From Buddleja alternifolia (Eukaryota; Streptophyta; Magnoliopsida; Lamiales; Scrophulariaceae), in the NCBI GenBank assembly GCA_019426215.1, contig CM033408.1:20528375-20592374 (forward strand): a DNA stretch of 64,000 bases. The letters run 5' to 3'. Position 1 is the stretch's first letter; every line of letters begins with the position of its first letter. The position numbers were made by a program, and so were the translations under genes. Positions 10,663 to 22,702 of the stretch are shown in pieces. The notes beneath the pieces are model-generated. The model did no database searches and was not told the DNA's origin. It saw nothing but the letters and a program-made list of their open reading frames with translations.

Positions 10663-12199
10663 TGCTAGAAAATTTCATGTTAGATGTTTTGATGATGACA
10701 AGATAGGATTTTTATGTTAGACCCCAAAATATAATGTAAGTTTTGTTTCATAGATCATTTGTATAAGCATTTGAAAATATGTAATTTTGTTAGGCTTGTA
10801 ATTTTTATCTTTCCAGAGTTTAGACTAAGTATTAGATACTGAATCGCTAATAGAATTCTAAGTGAGTCTATTAGGAAAGAAATTGAAGATCAGCGTCTAA
10901 AGTCAACTGAAGATGAAGATTTATCCTTAGTGTCTGTCAAATGCTAAAGGACTATTTCAGGATTTATGGATCAAGCGCTCAAAGCACTCTAGCGATCAGA
11001 ATCAAATTTACCTGAAATAAATTCTCAAGTCATGAAGGACATAAATACAATCATTCAACGGACATTTATTTCAAACGGGAAATAAATTCAAATGCATTAA
11101 ATGTCTGATAAGAACATTAAATGTGATGAGCCAATATGACTTATGGACAAGCCACGTTTTGACTATACTGTCAGAACTTCAGAGTTTATAGCTGCTCCCA
11201 TCAAATCGGTACCAGAAGGAATTCAGGAATGTCAGAGAAAAGGTATACTCACGCGCAGCGTGAAAGGCATGCTCCTGCATGTGTCCAACGGACATAATCC
11301 CAAGAAAAAGCCTATAAATACCTTACCTCCATCAAACCCTAAAGAGAGAGATATACACAAACAAATATACGTACATGCACAAGAAACTCTGGTGAAATTC
11401 TCGTTCAAAGAAAAAGCTTAGAAACTCCATAGCCAAAATCTTTCAAGCTTTCTATATACATTCTAGACAGTCACAAAAATATCTCAAACCTCTTCTAAAG
11501 AAGAAACCTAAATTCTTACTGAGATATTCCAAGTTGTTTGATCTTCCCAAAACAAACAAACCCTTGTGACAAATCCTTCAACCTTTCATCGGAATGAGAA
11601 AGCTGTTGAAACCCCTTACAGGCAGTATTTCTGAGTGAGAGAAGCTTGTAGAAGACGATCTTCATTGGTGCTAAAATCTGTGTGATCAAGGAGCCCGAGA
11701 TCATTTTCACCTGTTTACTATCTTGTAAAAGATTCTGTGTGATTCTTAGATAATCATCATAGTGAATTTCCTCCGAGTGAAAAAGGAGAAGAAGGACGTA
11801 GCTGAGATTACATCACCTAGTCAACCTAACAATTTCTTGTGTCATTTACTATAATTATTGTCTTGTTTTACATTATATTATATTCTTTGAAAAAGACAAG
11901 CTAATCTGTTAAGCGACTATTTAACAAAAATGAACGCTAAAGCTTTAAAATCATTTCCGCTGTGCTAACCCTGATTTAGTGATCTAAGCGTTACCCTACT
12001 TTGGTAAATTGCTAAAATCACTAAGTCTAAGTTATCTTTACTTAAGCGTCTAACCCAAGCATTCAGTTGCCTAAGCGTTCTAACCATTAAAAGTGATACA
12101 AAATTTTTGAAGTCGAAAAAGACTTCAGGGTCTATTCAACCCCCCCCCCCCCCCCCCCCCCGCCTTCTAGACCCTTTCGTATGCCACTTGGGACCACCA
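10663..12199 (+). repeat. B 5' LTR
   Basis: 1,537 bp, TG...CA boundaries (TGCTAGAAAATTTC to GGGACCACCA). Contains a TATA box CCTATAAATA at 11311-11320, short CATTAAATG repeats in U3, and a run of 22 C at 12140-12161 shortly before the 3' end. The adjacent 12202 motif is the primer-binding site. Confidence 0.92.
11311..11320 (+). promoter_or_regulatory. B LTR TATA box
   Basis: CCTATAAATA, conserved in position in the other LTRs of the family (for example CTATAAATA in the 3' LTR near 21829 and CCTATAAATAGG in the solo LTR near 59828). Expected to drive the genomic transcript. Confidence 0.6.
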
Positions 12200-12201
12200 A
12201 G

Positions 12202-12213
12202 TGGTATCAGAGC
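12202..12213 (+). other. B primer-binding site (initiator tRNA-Met)
   Basis: TGGTATCAGAGC two bases after the LTR end, complementary to the 3' end of plant initiator methionine tRNA. An identical site lies at 28726 in C. Confidence 0.9.
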
Positions 12214-12314
12214 TGTTGAAGTAGAAACCTAAGCGTTTTCGAGCGTAACTGCTTGTTTAGATCCAGTTTTCTAAAACTTAGTCGTTGTAAAATTTTCTTT
12301 AAAACCATCTCATT

Positions 12315-14529
12315 ATGGCTTTTAACAAAATGCCTAAGCTGGTAGAATCAAATTATGATTCTTGACAACTTAGAGCATTTGCGTATTTATGTTCTTACGA
12401 TAATGAAATGTGTGATGTAATTTCAGACGGCCCCATTAAAATCATGAAAGTGATAACTCGTGCACCTGGAGTAGATGAAGCCACTCCAGATGGATATGTC
12501 GAGAAACCTAAATTAGAATGGACGCTTGATGATCGGAAAAGAGCAAATCTAGATAATGTTGGACGAAGTGCACTTTACTCAGCGTTAGGAGACAATGATG
12601 CATTGTTCAACAAAATCAAGCAATGTAAAACTTCCAAAGAAATATGGGATAAGTTGGCTATAGTATGTGAAGGTTCAACACAAATGAAGGAGAACAAGCT
12701 CTCCATAGCCATGCAAAGATTTGAGCATTTCAAGATGCAGCCCAATGAGACGCTAGAACAATTGGACGCAAGATTCACTTTGCTCATTACAGAGTTAGCG
12801 TCATTAGACAAGGAGTTGACCAACAAGGAAATGGTCAATAATATTTTCAAAAGTCTTCCAAGCAGGTATTTAATCAAGATTGTCGCTATGAGAGAATCAC
12901 AGACATTGGAGACTCTTACTCCAAAACATGCGTTTTCAGAATTAAAGGCATTTGAGTTCGAATTAGGTGAAGTCAGCGACACATCGACTTCAGCAACTGA
13001 ATGAGGAGCTTTAATCGCTACTACCAAGAGTAAGGGAAAAGCGGTTAGTGAGGTTAAGACAACAGAATCCAATGAAGATAAAGAGATGGCTTTATTGGTC
13101 AAGAAATTCAAGAAACTTCTAAGATATGAAAAGAGAAATCCTATTGGACAAACTTCATTCCAAACTTCTCCCCCAGCATCAGCGCCTCAGTATCGAGCAC
13201 CAGTATATTCTGCACCTCAACCAGTAGCGCCAGTTCCTTATCAAGCGCCTACAACTCCTACTCAGAATCTCTCAGCACCAGTTGGTTCAAAGCGATTAAC
13301 CACTGAACAGAAAATAAAAACTAATTTGTGTTACAATTTTAGGAAACCAGGGCACTACCAGGTAAATTGCCCTTATCCAAATCTCTAAGCGCACAAGGCA
13401 AGACTATGCGGAAAGAAACCAATTCAGGAGCAATCTTCGCCAACAAGGTTTGCTAGTAGAATCTGAACCATTCTCCGCACCTGAAGAGGATTTGGAATCA
13501 TCAGATGAAAGCAGTGATGATGAGCCAATAAGCGACTCAGCATTGATCTGTCTCATGGCAAGAGATGATGAAGCATCTGACAATTTGATACCATAGGTAA
13601 CCACTGAATTATCTCATCCTCTTTCTTATGATGAATTGCTTAACAAAGTCAATGAATATTATAAAGATTGTCAAGATGCTGCCAAGATATATCAAAATCA
13701 CTTTGTTATTATCTCATCGCTCACAAGTGATAAAGTAATGCTCAAAGCAGAGTTGCAAGTTCAGAAACAATGCATTGAGAAGAACCAATCGCTTGAGAGT
13801 GAGATTACTCAACTGAAAAGCGATCTTGATATAATAGTCAAAAGAGAAGCTGATTTGATCACTAGACTTGCCAAATCAGAGCAGCTCATCTCATCATTAT
13901 CAAAAGCTTCAAGAAAGTTGGAAAATGTGATAAAGGTAACAAGAATGTTTGGTGAATAGACCGGTTTAGGATGCAATAAACTTGGTAAACAACCAAATAA
14001 ATCTAATGTTACAGCGCACAACAAAGGAAAGGGTGTTTTCTTTGTTAAGAAAGCTTCACAAAGTCAAACGCTAAATGAACCAAGTGATAATGGTACGAGA
14101 CCAAATGAGAAAGCCAAAGCTGACTCAGGCAAGGGAAAGGCGAAAGCGAATGATCCACAAAGACGGGTTCATCCAAAAGCTCAAAGGGCCAAGGATAAAT
14201 TTGACCACTGTGAATCAAGCACTAAGCGTCAAGCAACAAAAGAACAACCCAAGCCAGCTCCAAGGAATTGCCATCGTCAATATCCACAAAAGTCTAGATC
14301 ATATTATCGCTACTATGATAATTATGATTATTACTATGATTATGATTACTACTATAATCGAGGATATTATTATACACCCAAAAAGCACACACAACACAAT
14401 GTGAAACCCAAGAAGGCCAGTATTCCTACAATGAAGACTTGGCAAATATGGGTTCCTAAAGTTTTAATTCAAACCAAAGTCACTAACAATGAAGGAAGCA
14501 AGACAACATGGGAACCTAAGAAGAATTAG
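12315..14529 (+). pseudogene. B gag
   Basis: Starts MAFNKMPKLVESNYDS, then a Copia-type UBN2-like capsid region (SKEIWDKLAIVCEG, MQRFEHFKMQPNETL, ELASLDKEL), a Pro/Ala/Gln-rich linker, a zinc knuckle NLCYNFRKPGHYQVNC (second Cys replaced by Phe), an acidic patch, a coiled-coil-like segment and a Tyr/Lys-rich tail ending WEPKKN-TAG. Breaks: TGA at 12363 where a Trp codon is expected, TGA near 13003, a 2-nt deletion near 13384, TAG near 13597 and TAG near 13958. Gag would form the virus-like particle. The long C-terminal part beyond the knuckle is Sirevirus-like. Confidence 0.87.
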
Positions 14530-14541
14530 AACTACCCTTTA

Positions 14542-16770
14542 ATGCAAGTACCTAGAGCCAACACCGATACTTCAGTTTGGTACATTGATAGCGGGTCATG
14601 AAGGCATATGGCTGGATCAAAGATTCTCTTGATCAACTATTGTGCAACCAACGGTCCTCAAGTTATATTTGGTGAAAACTCAAAAGGTAAAACCAAAGGT
14701 ATAGGTATCATGCATTGGGGAAACATCATGATCAGTGATGTATATTATGTCGAGGGTCTTAAGCATAATCTGTTAAGCATTAGTCAATTTTGTGATAAAG
14801 GCTTTGAAGTAAAGTTTTCAAGCAACTTCTGCTATGTTAACGACACTGAGACTAAGTCTACTAAATTACGAGGAAAATGAACAAATAACGTTTATTTAGT
14901 GGATTGGGATTCTACAATTGATAACAACCCCACATGCTTTGCTGCTAAAAGTCAAAATGAATTGGGTTGGTTATGGCATAGAAAATTGAATCACCTCAAC
15001 TTTAAGGCAATCTCTCAGTTAATATCACTAAATCTTGTAGAGGGATTGCCTAAGGGTTCCTTTCAAAAGATCACTTATGTGATGCATGTCAAATGGGTAA
15101 ACAAGTTAAATTATCTTTTAAGAAGAAACCATGTCTATCTACTTCTAGAGTTCTCAAACTATTGCATCTAGATTTGTTTGGTCCTATTCAAATCATGAGC
15201 GTTAGTGGTAAAAAGTACTCGCTAGTAATAGTTGATGATTTCTTTCACTATACATGGGTAGAATTCCTAGCAACCAAAGATGAAACTAGTGTCAAGCTCA
15301 CATCGCTAATTCGTTAATTGCAAACTTATAAATATTTTGGAATACTTCATGAGTATTCTGCTCCTAGAACACCTCAACAGAATGGAGTTGCCGAGCGACG
15401 GAACAAAATTCTTAAAGAAGCTGCTAGGATGATGCTTGCAGAGTCTAAGCTGCCTCAAAGGTTTTGGGCCGAAGATATCAATACCGCTTGCTACACTCAC
15501 AATCGGTGTATAATTAAGAAGCAACATGAGAAGACTCCATATGAGTTGTGGAAGGGACGTAAGCCTAACGTCTCATATTTTCATATATTTGGTTCAAATG
15601 TTTCATTCATAACAATAGATCCTAAAGTCTAAAGACATTTGATCCTAAAGCGGATGAGGGAATCTTCCTAGGCTATGCCAAAAATGGAAAGAGTTTTCGC
15701 ATCCTAAATAAGATCAAATCGAAGGTTGAAGAATCCATTCATGTTGTGTTTGATGATGCTAACCAAGAACCGAGTAAGGTTAATTCTGATGATATAGGAA
15801 TAGAAGATCTCACCCAACAAGCATCACAAATCAATCTTGTTGATGACGAAGATGACGAGATCCTTGTACCTATTCCTAAGATTACTCGTGAGGTTACAAA
15901 TGATGATAGTATCAGAATCGCTGATGATCATGAAGAGAATGATCATCAAGAGCAAAATGGAACTGTGAATGATGCAGCGACTGCGCCAGAGACAAATGAG
16001 GGTCAAGCGATTGATAATCAATAGTCTCTCAACCCGTTCCAACCAGACCGTAAATGGCTCAGAGATCATCCACTAGAGCTAGTAATTGGAGATATTGAAG
16101 CACCTGTTAGAACTAGGTCCGCTACAATTAATGAGGCCATGTTCGCAAGCTTCCTGTCTCAAATGGAACCAAAGAAAGTGGATAAAGCACTCAGTGATTC
16201 AAGTTGCATAGAAGCTATGCAAGAGGAGCTTAACCAATTTGAGAGAAGCAAGGTCTGGACGCTAGTACCAAGACCAACGCACCAAGGAGTGATTGGAACT
16301 AGATGGGCTTTTAGGAACAAGATGAATAAAGATAGCATTGTTATAAGAAACAAAGCCAGATTAGTCGCTCAGGGTTATTTTCAAAAAGAGGGTATTGATT
16401 TTGATGAGACGTATGCCCCAGTAGCCCGTCTTAAAGTGATTAGGATGTTCCTAACGTTTTTCGCCTTCAACAAGTTCACAGTATATCAAATGGACGTGAA
16501 GAGTGCATTCCTGAATGGTAAACTCCAAGAAGAAGTCTATGTGGAGCAACCTCCAGGATTCATCAACAACCATGGCAAAAGTATGGTCTACAAATTGGGC
16601 AAGGCACTCTATGGTCTTAAACAAGCACCGGAGCATGGTATGACACTCTCTCTATCTTTCTTATAGGTAAAGGCTTTTCAAAAGGCTACGTTGATACAAC
16701 GTTATTTAAAATTACCCATAATTAAGATATTCTCTTAGTCCAAATTTATGTTGATGATATTATTTTTGAT
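14542..16770 (+). pseudogene. B pol, truncated inside reverse transcriptase
   Basis: In the same frame as gag after its TAG. Protease-type start (VPRANTDTSVWY), integrase zinc-binding region (WHRKLNHLNF), then an integrase core lacking the SDRGTEF segment (junction near 15330), followed by EYSAPRTPQQNGVAERRN. RT reads from [13 protein letters not shown] to QIYVDDIIF-like sequence near 16745-16768, where it jumps to 3' spacer sequence (TACTAGCGCTTATC), removing the rest of RT and all RNase H, about 1.1 kb compared with C. TGA at 14598 and 14878 and frameshifts near 15068 and 15600 add to the damage. Confidence 0.87.
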
Positions 16771-17471
16771 TACTAGCGCTTATCTTTATGCATGACAAAA
16801 ATCAATCTTCAATAAATGAAAATGTCTTTTATAAATTCAAGCGATTGATTTTACCCTTAATCTTTAAGAAATTAAATTCTACTCTCAAAAAGACTTCAGC
16901 ATTAAAAAAATTCCCACTTTAACGCTTAATGAATTTCTCTAAAAATCATGCATAGTTTTCATTGCTAAAAGTAACGTGTGGATAAGTCTAAAAGATTAGA
17001 TTTGACAACTGCTCACACGTGTTTATCAAATCAAACTGACAGTTAATGATTCCTATCTAAAAACTAGGCGGTTCAGTAACTGCACATGTCTGAGTACGTC
17101 TCAGTGTACTATCAAGCGCGTGCATTTCACGCTGAAAAATTTAAAATTCAAACATTTTCAAAAAGTAACTGCGGATCCTAAAAACTTTATATTTCACAGC
17201 AGTTAACCTATTTTACTGTACTTTTTGACATCCGTATTTATGTGTAAAGGGCTCAGATTTCTTTTTTTTATCTTTCAACATTAACTCTTGTACACGTGTC
17301 ACTCATCTACCATTTGAGGAGTTACTTTTTGCCTCCTATTTAAACCCTTCACAACCTTTACAGTAAAAACTTTATCACTTCCAAATCTTCTCTACTGTAA
17401 AAGTTCTTTCTCTCTAAAGGCAAAAATAACAACTTTTCCTCTCCTCAACCGAAGTTTTCTCTAGTTCTTCA
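16771..17471 (+). promoter_or_regulatory. B spacer and putative ORF3 promoter
   Basis: Non-coding. Conserved with A2 and C: G-box CACGTG at 17293-17298, TATA-like CTATTTAAACCC at 17336-17347, TTTACAGTAAAA leader, and ATG at 17472. The TATA-to-ATG distance of about 130 bp is plausible for a plant promoter plus short leader. Inference only. Confidence 0.5.
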
Positions 17472-18705
17472 ATGGCACCGAAGTATTCAAAATCTGCGGC
17501 TGGAAAATCTTCCAAACCAGAGAAACCAGTCACTATTAATGCTGATTTTCTTGTGAACTGGGACTATCTATTCGATAACCAGAATTTCCCTCTGAGGACT
17601 GTTCTTCCACTCATCCAAGAGTCTGGTATGTATGATATGCTAACTACCATCTTTAATTACTTTGAGGAAGAAACTCTCTTTTTCTTCAAAAACGCAAAAA
17701 TCTCCGACGACGGAAACTCCATTTCCTGCGTCTTTCCCTTTGCCCGTGAAACCTTTGTCCTTATCCCTTCTCTGATTTCTTCCCTACTAAATCTGCCCAG
17801 TGATGGTGCCGAAGTAGAAAATGTCACTCTTGAAGATGCTACAAAGGTATGGCCTTTGATCAAGAAAGATGAAGTTGAAGCTTCTTATGAACCCAATTTC
17901 AAGAAAAACGATATGAAGGACGAATATGTCATTCTCGTGGACATTTGCGCCAAGATGATCGAATGCAGAAAGGGAACTTTCGATAAAGTTACAAATCTTC
18001 AGTACAAGATGATGGTCGCCATTCTGACCAAACTGAAGATAAATTGGTCACTTTACGTTTTTAATCGCTTCAAACAAGCGATGGCCAAGTCGGTTAATCC
18101 CAAGCCTTACGGGATTATTTTAAGTTGAATTCTTGGCGCTAGCGGTTACACCGATTCCACTGGAATGAAGATCCCGGTGCTAAAGTTTTATGGAAAGAAA
18201 ATGATCAGCGAGCTGTTGAGGCCAAGGAAACGTGGCGATGCAGCGGTCCCCAAAGATGAGCATGAGCGACTTCTTGCCGAAGGAGTTGTTCACAGCGATG
18301 ATGAAGAGCAAGATTCTTCATCTTCATCATCATCTTCATCGGAAGAAGAAGTAGTGGTTATGCGACCCAAACGAAAAATCATCTTGAAGGTCGCTGAGCC
18401 ATCAAAATCCGCAAAGAAGCAGAAGCAGAAGCCGGAGCCCAAGAAGAAACAGAAGTCTCCCTTTCCTTCTCCTAAATCACCTTCTCCCCCTCCAGCGTTT
18501 ATCTTCAGTGTAAACGAAGAAGAAGAAGTACCGCTAGCACGCAGGCGTACTCCTTCATCCACTCCAACAGCATCAACAAGCGTTCCAGTCGAGCCAGCGC
18601 TTGACGATTGGGCGAGTGTTCCTCCTCCTTCTTCAGACGTTGTTCCTGAATCTTTTCCTGAGCCTAGAGCCACTACTCTTTATGAGAAAGCTGCTCGTTT
18701 TCAGG

Positions 18706-18787
18706 GTAAGTACTTGTGAAAAACAAAGTAGTTTATCCTTTCCTCGTTAGGCTTTCCCTTCTAACGCTAGGATAAAACCTATTTCAG
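18706..18787 (+). other. B ORF3 intron 1
   Basis: Donor TCAGG|GTAAGTACTTG, acceptor CCTATTTCAG, 82 bp, phase 1. Same place as in A2 despite many differences inside the intron. Confidence 0.75.
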
Positions 18788-18973
18788 CCGAAGTTGATGC
18801 GGATATTCAAAATGCTCTTAACAATCTTGAGTCTTTGAATATACCTATTCGTGTTGATCCCATCACTTCTTTTCTTGATTTAGATCCAGAAGAAGTTGTC
18901 CCAGAGCCTGAGGAAACTGTTCCAAATGTTGAAACAGATCAAGCGACTGACACATTCGATGATAGTCCTCAGG

Positions 18974-19053
18974 GTAAGCGTTGAAGTCTCTTCTTTGTAA
19001 TTTCTACTTCGTAAAAATGTTGCTTGCTTTTCTCAACCGCTTACATGTATCAG
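18974..19053 (+). other. B ORF3 intron 2
   Basis: Donor CTCAGG|GTAAGCG, acceptor ATGTATCAG, 80 bp, phase 1. Leaves a 186-bp exon 2. Confidence 0.77.
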
Positions 19054-21163
19054 CTCAAGAAGCACCAGACGCTGATGCACCTCCATCTTCAGCAATTCCC
19101 ATTGAAATAGATGTTGATATGGCAACTGTTGCGGATATAGCTAAGGAAGTAGCACAAGTCCTTCCTGACGTTGAAACAGCACCAATCAGTGAAGCGACTG
19201 AGCATGCTGAGCGGTCGATAGAAGTGGCTCCTATCCCAACAGAGTCCATTGCTTTTGTTCCCACTCCAACAGGGTCTCGTCCTCGTTTCATCGATTTCTT
19301 TCCTTGTGGATATTCCTCTGAAATTGAATTTTATTATGCTGCTAGAGAACGAGACACCCAGACCCTTGCTGAAGTCGAAATCAACTTTCAAACCACTCTC
19401 CATAGGCCTGATTTATCTAATTCTGCCAAGTTTGAATTCTTCGATCGATTCGCTGATCTAGATCTTTACAGTCTTAAGCGACTTCAATCTAGACTTGAGT
19501 ATATTTGTCGACCAGCGATCAACATGACAGAATTTGACGAGAAGCGTTTTAACTTTTCTGGCCATTCTAAAGAGTCTTTTTATCCTTTGCGCCAGAATAA
19601 AGTCATCATCAAGAATTCCCATATGGGTGATTGGTCAAAGAATCCGGACGAAAAAATTCTCAGCCAGATCGGATACTCTGCCTATCCCAAAGTCGTTCAT
19701 TCTCCTCAAAACGTTCTATTCCCTAAACCTCTTAGACTGTGGAAAGGAAAACGACCAGTAGTTGCTGAGCGTCCTAATCCTCTCAATTCTTTTATAGAAG
19801 ATGAAGCCGGAGAATACCTTGCAAGATTATGGGCTGAGGATTATGATGAAGAAATTGAACGCTTTGACAAGTTTCTTGCAGCTAGAAAAGAACAAAAGAA
19901 ATCTGACAAACTTAGTAAGCGATGGATGATGGATACAGCCAGATGGGCTGAAAAGTTTGTTCTACACTTCTACACTCTTGACGAACTCATAAGATATCCA
20001 TTCCTTTTTTAATTTGGAATCGAATACAGGCGCTGAGGGTTTGCTACCTTTTTACCTCAGCAGCGCCAGCATATTGCCGAAAATGTTAGCGATTTACCAA
20101 GTTACAGACAACCCATCGAGAGCTACATTCGCCAGAAGCTAGCCTTATTCAGTCAAGGCGGACGCTATGTATTTCACCCTCGACAAGCGTTTGTTCAGTG
20201 AATATTTCCAGACTTGGACGAAGAAGCCTCCACCAGCAAACAACCGCTTCTTCCAGGCCAAAGTCAGATTTTTGTCGATGTTACAAATGAGCACGCTGAG
20301 TTTGCTAAATTCCATAGAGATAGAAGAGCCTTCAGACGATTTCAATCGGTCGCTTGTGCAGATAGCTTCAGCTGATACTGAGCGTCACAATTCCTCAAAC
20401 CACGTCTCTCAGAGTATCGCTGAACAGATTGCCCTCTTGATAGATGAAGTCAAGCTTCTCCGAAGAGACATCGCTGACTTAAAGAATTCTTTTGCTGATC
20501 TCAAGAAGGGAGAAGAGAAGAGAAAGAAAAATCCAAGGCAATATCTAAAATAGATAATAAACACTGGCGATCAATGTTTGATGAAATAGCCAGCATAAAG
20601 AAAAATGCTAACTAAAAAAAGAAAGCCAGGGTATTATCTAGGAAGGTACTTGCTCCCGGACTTGGACATCGATTTCTTGGAAAGTATGGGATTTCATCCT
20701 TATGTCGGACCGCTTAGACGACCTATCAACTGGAAACCATCCAACGACAGAAGACAAGATGTCTATTGATTTAATTCGTGAACTTGGTATTCCTCCAAGG
20801 GAATGGATGGACAGGCTGAAGGAACTCAATGAAAGCGCTAGACAACGAAGGCATGACTATGATGAACTTCAACATACAACCATGATAGACATTGACCGAC
20901 TCCTCATTGACTTAGCAAATGAGATCTACCAAAAAGAAGAAAGCATGAAGCGACAGAAAAGATGAATGCTTTTTATTTTTTTATCTTATATTCAGTATAA
21001 ATCATGTATGCTTATCTTTCTATATGAATGAATGATTTATCGCTGAAACACCTTGTTGAGGCTAATCTAACTTTACTAACTCTCTAAACGCTAAGTTATA
21101 ATTATTTTTTGGGCTTTTCTTTAAACTCTTAATCTATAAAAGAGTTAAAGTCTTGACATCATC

Positions 21164-21177
21164 AAAAAGGGGGAAAT
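21164..21177 (+). other. B polypurine tract
   Basis: AAAAAGGGGGAAAT immediately before the 3' LTR start TGTTAGG. Confidence 0.82.
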
Positions 21178-22702
21178 TGTTAGGAAATTTCATGTTAGAT
21201 GTTTTGATGATGACAAGATAGGATTTTTATGTTAGACCCCAAAATATAATGTAAGTTTTTGTTTCATAGATCATTTGTATAAGCGTTTGAAAGTATGTAA
21301 TTTTGTTAGGCTTGTAATTTTTATCTTTCTAAATTTTAGACTAAGTATTAGATACTGAATCGCTAATAGAATTCTAGGTGAGTCTATTAGGGAAGAAGTT
21401 GAAGATCAGCGTCTGAAGTCAACTGAAGATGAAGATTTATCCTTAGTGTCTGTCAAACGCTAAAGGACTATTTCAGGATTTATGGATCAAGCGCTCAAAG
21501 CACTCTAGCGATTAGAAACAAATTCACCTGAAATAAATTCTCAAGTCATGAAGGACTTAAATGCAATCATTCAACGGACATTTATTTCAAACAGGAAATA
21601 AATTCAAATGCATTAAATGCCTGATAAGAGCATTAAATGTGATAAGCCAATATGACTTATGGACAAGCCACCTTTTGACTAGACTGTCAGAACTTCAGAG
21701 TTTATAGCTGCTCCCATTAAATCGGTACCAGCAGGAATTCAGGAATGTCAAAGAAAAGGTATACTCACGCGCCGCGTGAAAGGCAGGCTCCTGCATGTGT
21801 CCAACGGACATAATCCCAAGAAAAAGTCTATAAATATCTTACCTCCATCAAACCCTAAAAACAGAGATATACACAAACAAATATACGTACTTGCACAAGA
21901 AACTCTGCTGAAATTCTCGTTCAAAGAAAAAGCTTAGAAACTCCATAACCAAAATCTTTCAAGCTTTCTATATACATTCCAGACAGTCACAAAAATATCT
22001 CAAACCTCTTCCAAAGAAGAACCCTAAATTCTTACTGAGATATTCCAAGTTTTTTGATCTTCCCAAAAGCAAACAAACCCTTGTGACAAATCCTTCAACC
22101 TTTCATTTGAGTGAGAAAGCTTTTGAAACCCCTTACAGGCAGTATTTCTGAGCGAGAGAAGCTTGTAGAAGACGATCTTCATTGGTACTGAAATCTGTGT
22201 GATCAAGGAGCCCGAGATCATTTTCACCTGTTTACTATCTTGTAAAAGATTCTCTGTGATTCTTCGATAATCATCTTATTAAATTTCCTCCAAGTGAAAA
22301 AAGAGAAGAAGGACGTAGCTGGGATTACATCACCTAGTGAACCTTACAATTTCTTGTGTTATTTACTTTAATTATTGTCTTGTTTTACATTATATAATAT
22401 TCTTTGAAAAAGACAAGCTAATCTGCTAAGCGACTATTTAACAAAAACGAACGCTAAAGCTTTAAAATCATTTCCACTGTGCTAATCCTGATTAAGTGAT
22501 CTAAGCGTTACCCTACTTTGGTAAATTGCTAAAATCACTAAGTCTAAGTTATCTTTACTGAAGCATCTTACCTAAGCGTTCAGTTGCCTAAGCGTTCTAA
22601 CCATTAAAAGTGATACGAAATTTTTGAAGTCGAAAAAGACTTCAGGGTCTATTCAACCCCCTCCCCCTTCTAGATCCTTCCGTATGCCACTTGGGACCAC
22701 CA
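21178..22702 (+). repeat. B 3' LTR
   Basis: 1,525 bp from TGTTAGGAAATTTC to GGGACCACCA, matching 10663-12199 with scattered substitutions and a much shorter C tract (CCCCCTCCCCC near 22657). Followed by TSD CAGGA. Confidence 0.92.

Larger units (their letters stand above)
17472..20965 (+). pseudogene. B ORF3: extra 3' gene with two introns
   Basis: Best preserved start of the gene: 218 codons open from MAPKYSKSAAGKSSK, then TGA at 18126, then open again through a Ser run, EEEVVV and the basic KKQKQKPEPKKKQKS stretch (nuclear-localisation-like) to the first splice donor at 18706. Exon 2 is 18788-18973 and exon 3 starts 19054 and is open for over 300 codons (FFPCGYSSEIEFYYAARERD ... RRWMMDT-type ARWAEKFVLHFY). 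A TAA (20010) and a TGA (20034, CGA to TGA) follow. An internal deletion near 20330 joins RDRRA to sequence equivalent to A2 about 9465, removing roughly 900 bp. Ends RQKR. Unknown function. Confidence 0.75.
10663..22702 (+). mobile_element. Element B: Sirevirus-like Ty1/Copia retrotransposon, both LTRs present
   Basis: 5' LTR 10663-12199, PBS, gag, truncated pol, ORF3, polypurine tract and 3' LTR 21178-22702, flanked by the perfect TSD CAGGA (10658-10662 and 22703-22707). Total 12,040 bp, shorter than C because of internal deletions (integrase core, RT/RNase H, and part of ORF3). It sits inside the 3' LTR of A2. The 5' LTR begins TGCTAG where the family begins TGTTAG. Confidence 0.92.

Noticed and set aside
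10363..10960. 300-bp tandem duplication within an LTR
   Set aside because: The CAGGA duplication and the collinear continuation at 22703 show it is two LTR starts brought together by a nested insertion.
12575..13111. 178-codon minus-strand frame in B gag
   Set aside because: Antisense shadow of gag; a similar antisense frame occurs in C at 29179-29628 for the same reason.
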